NCBI GenBank assembly: GCA_950106755.1 | Contig: OX467087.1 | Coordinates: forward strand, 18,046,047-18,110,046 | DNA length: 64,000 nt | Source: Climacium dendroides | Taxonomy: Eukaryota; Streptophyta; Bryopsida; Hypnales; Climaciaceae | Direction of reading: 5' to 3' | Shown: positions 60,076-64,000 of the stretch, piece after piece | Layout of the letters: every line of letters starts with the position of its first letter | Position numbering within the stretch: position 1 is the first letter of the stretch | Notes under the pieces: generated by a model | Told to the model about the DNA's origin: nothing | The model's input: the letters and a program-made list of their open reading frames with translations, nothing else | Databases searched by the model: none | Translations under genes and position numbers: made by a program

Positions 60076-60379
60076 TCTTAATAGAAGAGTTGTCCTAGGG
60101 CCTCCTACCCTAGTTTTGAATCATAGTGGCACATTTTGAGTGGGTTCTAATTTGTGGAACATACAGGGTCTTACCTTTGCTGTAATGTACAAACACCAAA
60201 AGCTACCATAGATTTTAACCATTGCAAGCATAGTTTTTAACATGGTCAGCAGTTCCTAAGATGATATGTTTCAATAGATCCATATCAATTCAACAATATT
60301 ATATTGGTTAAGAATATCATGATACACGAGCGTTCTAACGAGGTGCTAAAGACTCCCCTAAAGTGATTAGCGTCCTGCT

Positions 60380-61383
60380 TCATTGCCAGGGCCTTTGTTT
60401 GTTAGGGAAGGAAGCGCTTAGCGATGAATACTGATGCTTGGAACCTCCGCGACAATAGGCCATTTGGGACGTGCGCCCGGCGCACCTCAACACTTGGCTT
60501 CATGTTGCATTTGTTGTTGGCTGCATAACCTAGTGATATCCGAGCGGATTACGTCTCTTGGGGCGTCCCGTGAGTCAACACTGTGAATTTATTTTGTCCC
60601 CATTGAGTTCGTCGCCTTTGCTGGTGGCGGACGCTGTTGGTTGGTCTTGTACTGATACACGAGTGATCGCGTAGTGGGAATTGTTTGAGCTGGTTACCTT
60701 ATTGTGGGAGGGGACGCCCGCGATGGAGTGCATCACTCACGCCACGTCGTGTCAAGCTCCGCCAGGTCGACCCCATTGCCTTCGCTAGTGTTCCCGTTCC
60801 CTTCCGAAGCTCTCCTTCGGCGAACCCAAGGGATTGGCGTGATGCGAAGTGCAGTGGCGACCAAGGGGTTACATCAGGTTGGAATGTAAGGGAATGCGGT
60901 AGGTTCATGCCGACGCCGTCACTGGCCAAGGTGAGGTCCTGCTCGTGAATCCGGAAGAACAAAAGTAAGCCACGCCCCTCTTCGAAGGGACACACTTTGG
61001 GGCGAGGTGGATCCGGGACGCTATGCGCGCAATCCCATTAGTTCACTTTTTAGAGGGAATGCTTAGGGGGGCGCGCACTCACTTTCCCCAACCCAAGTCT
61101 ACCGCACCCGCGGGCTGCCGCGATGAGAACCGTCGCACGTTCATGAGGGGGGCCTTGTGGATCGGGTCGAAGCGGTGCGGGACACGCCTAAGTGCCCTTC
61201 GGGGCGAGGGTGCGACATTGGCCTGGGTCGCGGTGCGAAGGGGATAGGTTACCTTTGCAGGTTTGGTCGGAAGAGCGACCGCGTTCCTTCTTGGAGTTGA
61301 TTCCGGGGGTGAGTGCGGGTCGCGCGGAACGGGTTACCTCAAATGCGTGTCTATCTCGGGCCTTTTGGTTTGGAAGGAATAGC
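60380..61383 (+). other. GC-rich block ending at the 18S start: probable rDNA spacer / 5' ETS
   Basis: About 1 kb of GC-rich DNA runs without break into the first base of the 18S shard (for example GCGCCCGGCGCACC at about 60475, GCCCTTCGGGGCGAGGGTGC at 61194). Position directly before the 18S start and composition indicate an external transcribed spacer. Open frames within it are not considered genes. Spacers are not conserved enough for me to confirm this by recall. Confidence 0.6.
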
Positions 61384-61537
61384 TACCTAGTTGATCTTGC
61401 CAATAGTCATATGCTTGTCTCAAAGATTAAGCCATGTATGTATAAGTATAAACTCTTTTGTACTGTGAAACTATGAATGAGCTCATTAAATCAATTATAG
61501 TTTCTTTGATGGTACCTTGCTTTGAATACCATGAGAG
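61384..61537 (+). rRNA. 18S rRNA 5' fragment (relic)
   Basis: It begins at the canonical 18S start (TACCTAGTTGATCTTGCCAA for TACCTGGTTGATCCTGCCAG) and continues through CATATGCTTGTCTCAAAGAT, AAGTATAAACTCTTTTGTAC and TTCTTTGATGGTACCTTGCT, then fades by about 61537. Nearly all differences are C-to-T or G-to-A, the pattern of methylated-cytosine decay. A dead copy, about 150 bp long. Confidence 0.95.
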
Positions 61538-61539
61538 GC

Positions 61540-63040
61540 GAAAGGGGGACGAAGCCCCCTTTGAATTAAACAAAAAAGGCAAACAGAGCAACAATCAGGA
61601 AAGGATGGAAGGCAAACTAAAATGCCAAGTCCCATCTCTCGAGGTATAGAAAAGTGGGGTCCATTCCGCGTTAAATGAAGATTCAATGCTAGCAAGAGCT
61701 TCTCTATCTTTGATAACCAAATGGAAATTTTTCCAAACTGCCATTCCTACATGAAGATTAGAGATCCAGGTGGAGTGTATAATCCTTCGAGCACTAAACT
61801 CTTGATTACCATACTTCCTACTACATCTCTCCGTCCAAATGTGCCAAATAAGAAAGGAACGCATAAAGTCCCAAGGCTGCCCTGAAAATACAAACTTACT
61901 AATTTTGCCTTCAAAGGTGGTATTGAAGTGTTCGAGAAGTACTTGCTGAAGAGACTGAAAGGTTTGGCCTTTGGCTGATGTTGCTAAGTTGTTAATCTTC
62001 AACCACAACTCCCATGTGACTAGATAGTCCCACAACAAGTGTGAGCTTGTTTCTTGTTGGTAGGAGCACATGATACATTCCACTTGCGCATTTGGAATTC
62101 TCCACGAAAGCCACTTGCCAGTCACTACTCCACGATTGATGAATTGCCATATAAACATTGCTTGTTTCTTCGGTCTGCTGTTGTGCCAAAGGAATTTGAA
62201 GATCTTTTGAATTTCTTTATCTTCATACCCTTGATTGATTAATTCCTGGACTCCAATCAGTCTCTCCTGTTTGGCTTTAAGGCCCTGAATATAGCCCCTG
62301 CGTGCTGTGTATCCAAAAAAGGGGTTTTTGCGAATTTGTCGATTTTCTTCCAAAACCATTCTCCGGGATCCCAGCTTAAAGATCTCACTATACCTTCTCC
62401 AAACACCCATACTATACTTGGCCTGTCTGGAATCTGCTTTGGGTTACAATGTTGGAAGGATCTGGTTAGGACGTCCTATAAAACGACCCTTGCTTGATTT
62501 AGTTCTCTGTTCGGAATCAGATCCTGACCTTCCCAAATGAGCATTCTTTTGTCTTCATCCAGTCTAAACTTGTGAGTCTCTCTTTTCCCTACTGCCGAAA
62601 TCGAGTTAAAGTAAAAACTAGAACTCCCAGGTGAAATTAACCAAGTTTCTGCTTCCTTGTCCGGAAAGGCCCTGGGATCCCATGGTATATGGGATAGTAT
62701 TTTAAGTCTTCTCTTTCTTCCTTTTTCAGTCACCGTTCCTCTTCTAGGAAGTTTTATATATATATCTTCAATACTGTGCCAATCGAGACAGTTATCATCC
62801 CATAGGTTCTTTATTTGCTGAATTTTTGGTTTAGCCCATAAGTGCAGTCCTGAATTGGGACCCATCCCCAATCTGTCCTCATCATTCTCCTTAATCATCG
62901 GGTTGCCAAATAATGGCTACCGTAGAATGTTTTCTGCTAATTTTGGCTCCTTCAGTTCCAAATTACCTTTGACTGCTATAAATGCCTTAATACAAGCTGC
63001 CATCAAAGGGGAATGATTGTCGTACGCGCAGTTAGCCGTA
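61540..63040 (-). mobile_element. 5'-truncated LINE (L1-type), C-terminal part of ORF2 with zf-RVT domain
   Basis: On the minus strand, about 63020-62898 reads PLMAACIKAFIAVKG then, after one stop, PLFGNPMI, the linker after a plant LINE reverse transcriptase. The frame 62898-62476 continues it. The frame 62410-61595 holds the zinc-binding reverse-transcriptase module (FKFLWHNSRPKKQAMFIWQF, then CIMC and SSHLLWDY) to a natural stop at 61595. A frameshift separates the two frames. The 3' end has a perfect 22-bp hairpin (61541-61562, stem AAAGGGGG) after a T-rich segment. No polymerase or endonuclease domain remains, consistent with 5' truncation during reverse transcription. It is dead and abuts the 18S shard tail to tail. 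Confidence 0.85.
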
Positions 63041-64000
63041 AGTATCCTTACAACGACAAATGGTTGCAAGATGACACGAATTATCGTTCCAGGGAACTTC
63101 TAGTAAGATATCGATTGAGTTAGAAGTATCCGGATCGTGACTACTCATTTAATCCTCTTTCTTTCACTTACCCTATCTTGTTTCGGAAACTTAGTCCATT
63201 CCGGATTCCGTTCCGGATCTGGGCACACCCGGAACTGAGTTTCGTCTTTCTCTTTCGTCACTAGTTTTTGTTGCCTCTGTTTTACCCTCAGAGGGTTCGC
63301 CCTTGATCTAGAAAGGGGTGGGGACTCACCACTTGTACAATTATCCTCTCTGTACTCTAAATCTACTAAACAACACACCCAAGACAACACAGTTGTAGGA
63401 GGAGGGAGGAGTATTCTCTCACAGTTTCCGGATTGGCCGATCCGGAATCAGGTCACACAGAGTAACTTTCACACCTCTCTTACTACAACGACAGATCAGA
63501 ACTTATAGACCCAAAAGAATAGAATCTTAAGGAGGAGACAATTTATCAAGGGGGAGGTTGGCAGACTTTCCGAAGTAGCGGGAGATCCTTTCCTTTGGTG
63601 GTTGCTTAACTCCGCACAGAACCCTCCTGGTTCCGGACTCGTAGGGACCTCTACCGTCTTATCCGGATTGCCGTTCCGGCAATTTAAAAGCACGTCACAC
63701 TTACACTCCCTTACTTGGCTTGCATTCCTCCTACTCAGCTCAATTCCAAGAGTTCAGTAGCCCAAGATCCGGATTCCTTCTCTCCCTCCCTTCTCTTTCT
63801 CCAGTACCAGATCACACACCTATGCATACACTCAGCCAAAAAGACCTTGTCTAAGCAAAAGTGCAGCTAAAGGTATCCTGGTTGACTTAGATTAAGAAAA
63901 GAAAATTGTAATACATACGTGAAAGCACTAAAATCCAGTGGAGTAGGATGGAATGGAAGACAACTAACTTGCCTGCTCTTAAAATACTAACACAAAAACC
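63041..64000. repeat. Region with clustered TCCGGA palindromes
   Basis: TCCGGA occurs eight times between 63129 and 63773 (63129, 63200, 63212, 63427, 63441, 63632, 63662, 63768), often extended to ATCCGGATT or TTCCGGAT, where chance predicts far fewer than one. No recognised protein; the 81-codon minus frame 63390-63145 covers part of it. The pattern resembles subterminal motif clusters of DNA transposons or an LTR regulatory segment, and the region runs off the window. Confidence 0.6.

Overview
The window is nuclear DNA of a land plant. The evidence is GT-AG introns in every gene, a plastid-targeted transketolase, a three-repeat plant MYB3R regulator, the two-domain plant cyclopropane-fatty-acid synthase, and 18S rDNA fragments. 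A bryophyte or other non-seed plant fits the intron sizes and the AT-rich, transposon-littered spacers, but the species cannot be fixed from this sequence alone.

Layout. (1) 1-13 kb: two convergent genes, the 3' three quarters of a cyclopropane-fatty-acid synthase (+, 20 exons, coding up to 9724) and a complete ADP-glucose phosphorylase / GalT-like gene (-, 12001-10273, 345 aa), followed by tandem duplications upstream of the latter. (2) 13-21 kb: AT-rich DNA without genes, holding a 62-bp minisatellite and a 139-bp mini-CACTA element with a perfect 3-bp target duplication. (3) 21.2-24.6 kb: an intact plastid transketolase (-, 6 exons, 752 aa). (4) 25-33 kb: runs of short elements that begin with TTAA-CCC and end with GGG-TTAA and often share one TTAA with the next element. 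(5) 33-48 kb: a degenerate ubiquitin-like reading frame, a candidate small gene at 39.4-40.7 kb, more repeats, a nested satellite and a SINE with target duplications. (6) 49.2-54.8 kb: an intact MYB3R gene (+, 11 coding exons, about 1,093 aa). (7) 55-64 kb: two rDNA shards, arrays of a GC-richer dispersed repeat, an apparent retrotransposon start, a 5'-truncated LINE placed against the 18S shard, and a cluster of TCCGGA palindromes.

The four clear genes are unrelated housekeeping or regulatory genes: membrane-lipid modification, nucleotide-sugar phosphorolysis, Calvin/pentose-phosphate carbon flow and cell-cycle transcription. They were assembled here exon by exon, and reading phase closes exactly across all junctions in each. 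I see no operon-like or defence-like cluster. The most novel material is the set of TTAA-bounded non-autonomous elements, whose architecture recalls the piggyBac superfamily, and their end-to-end chaining. No transposase for them is present in this window.
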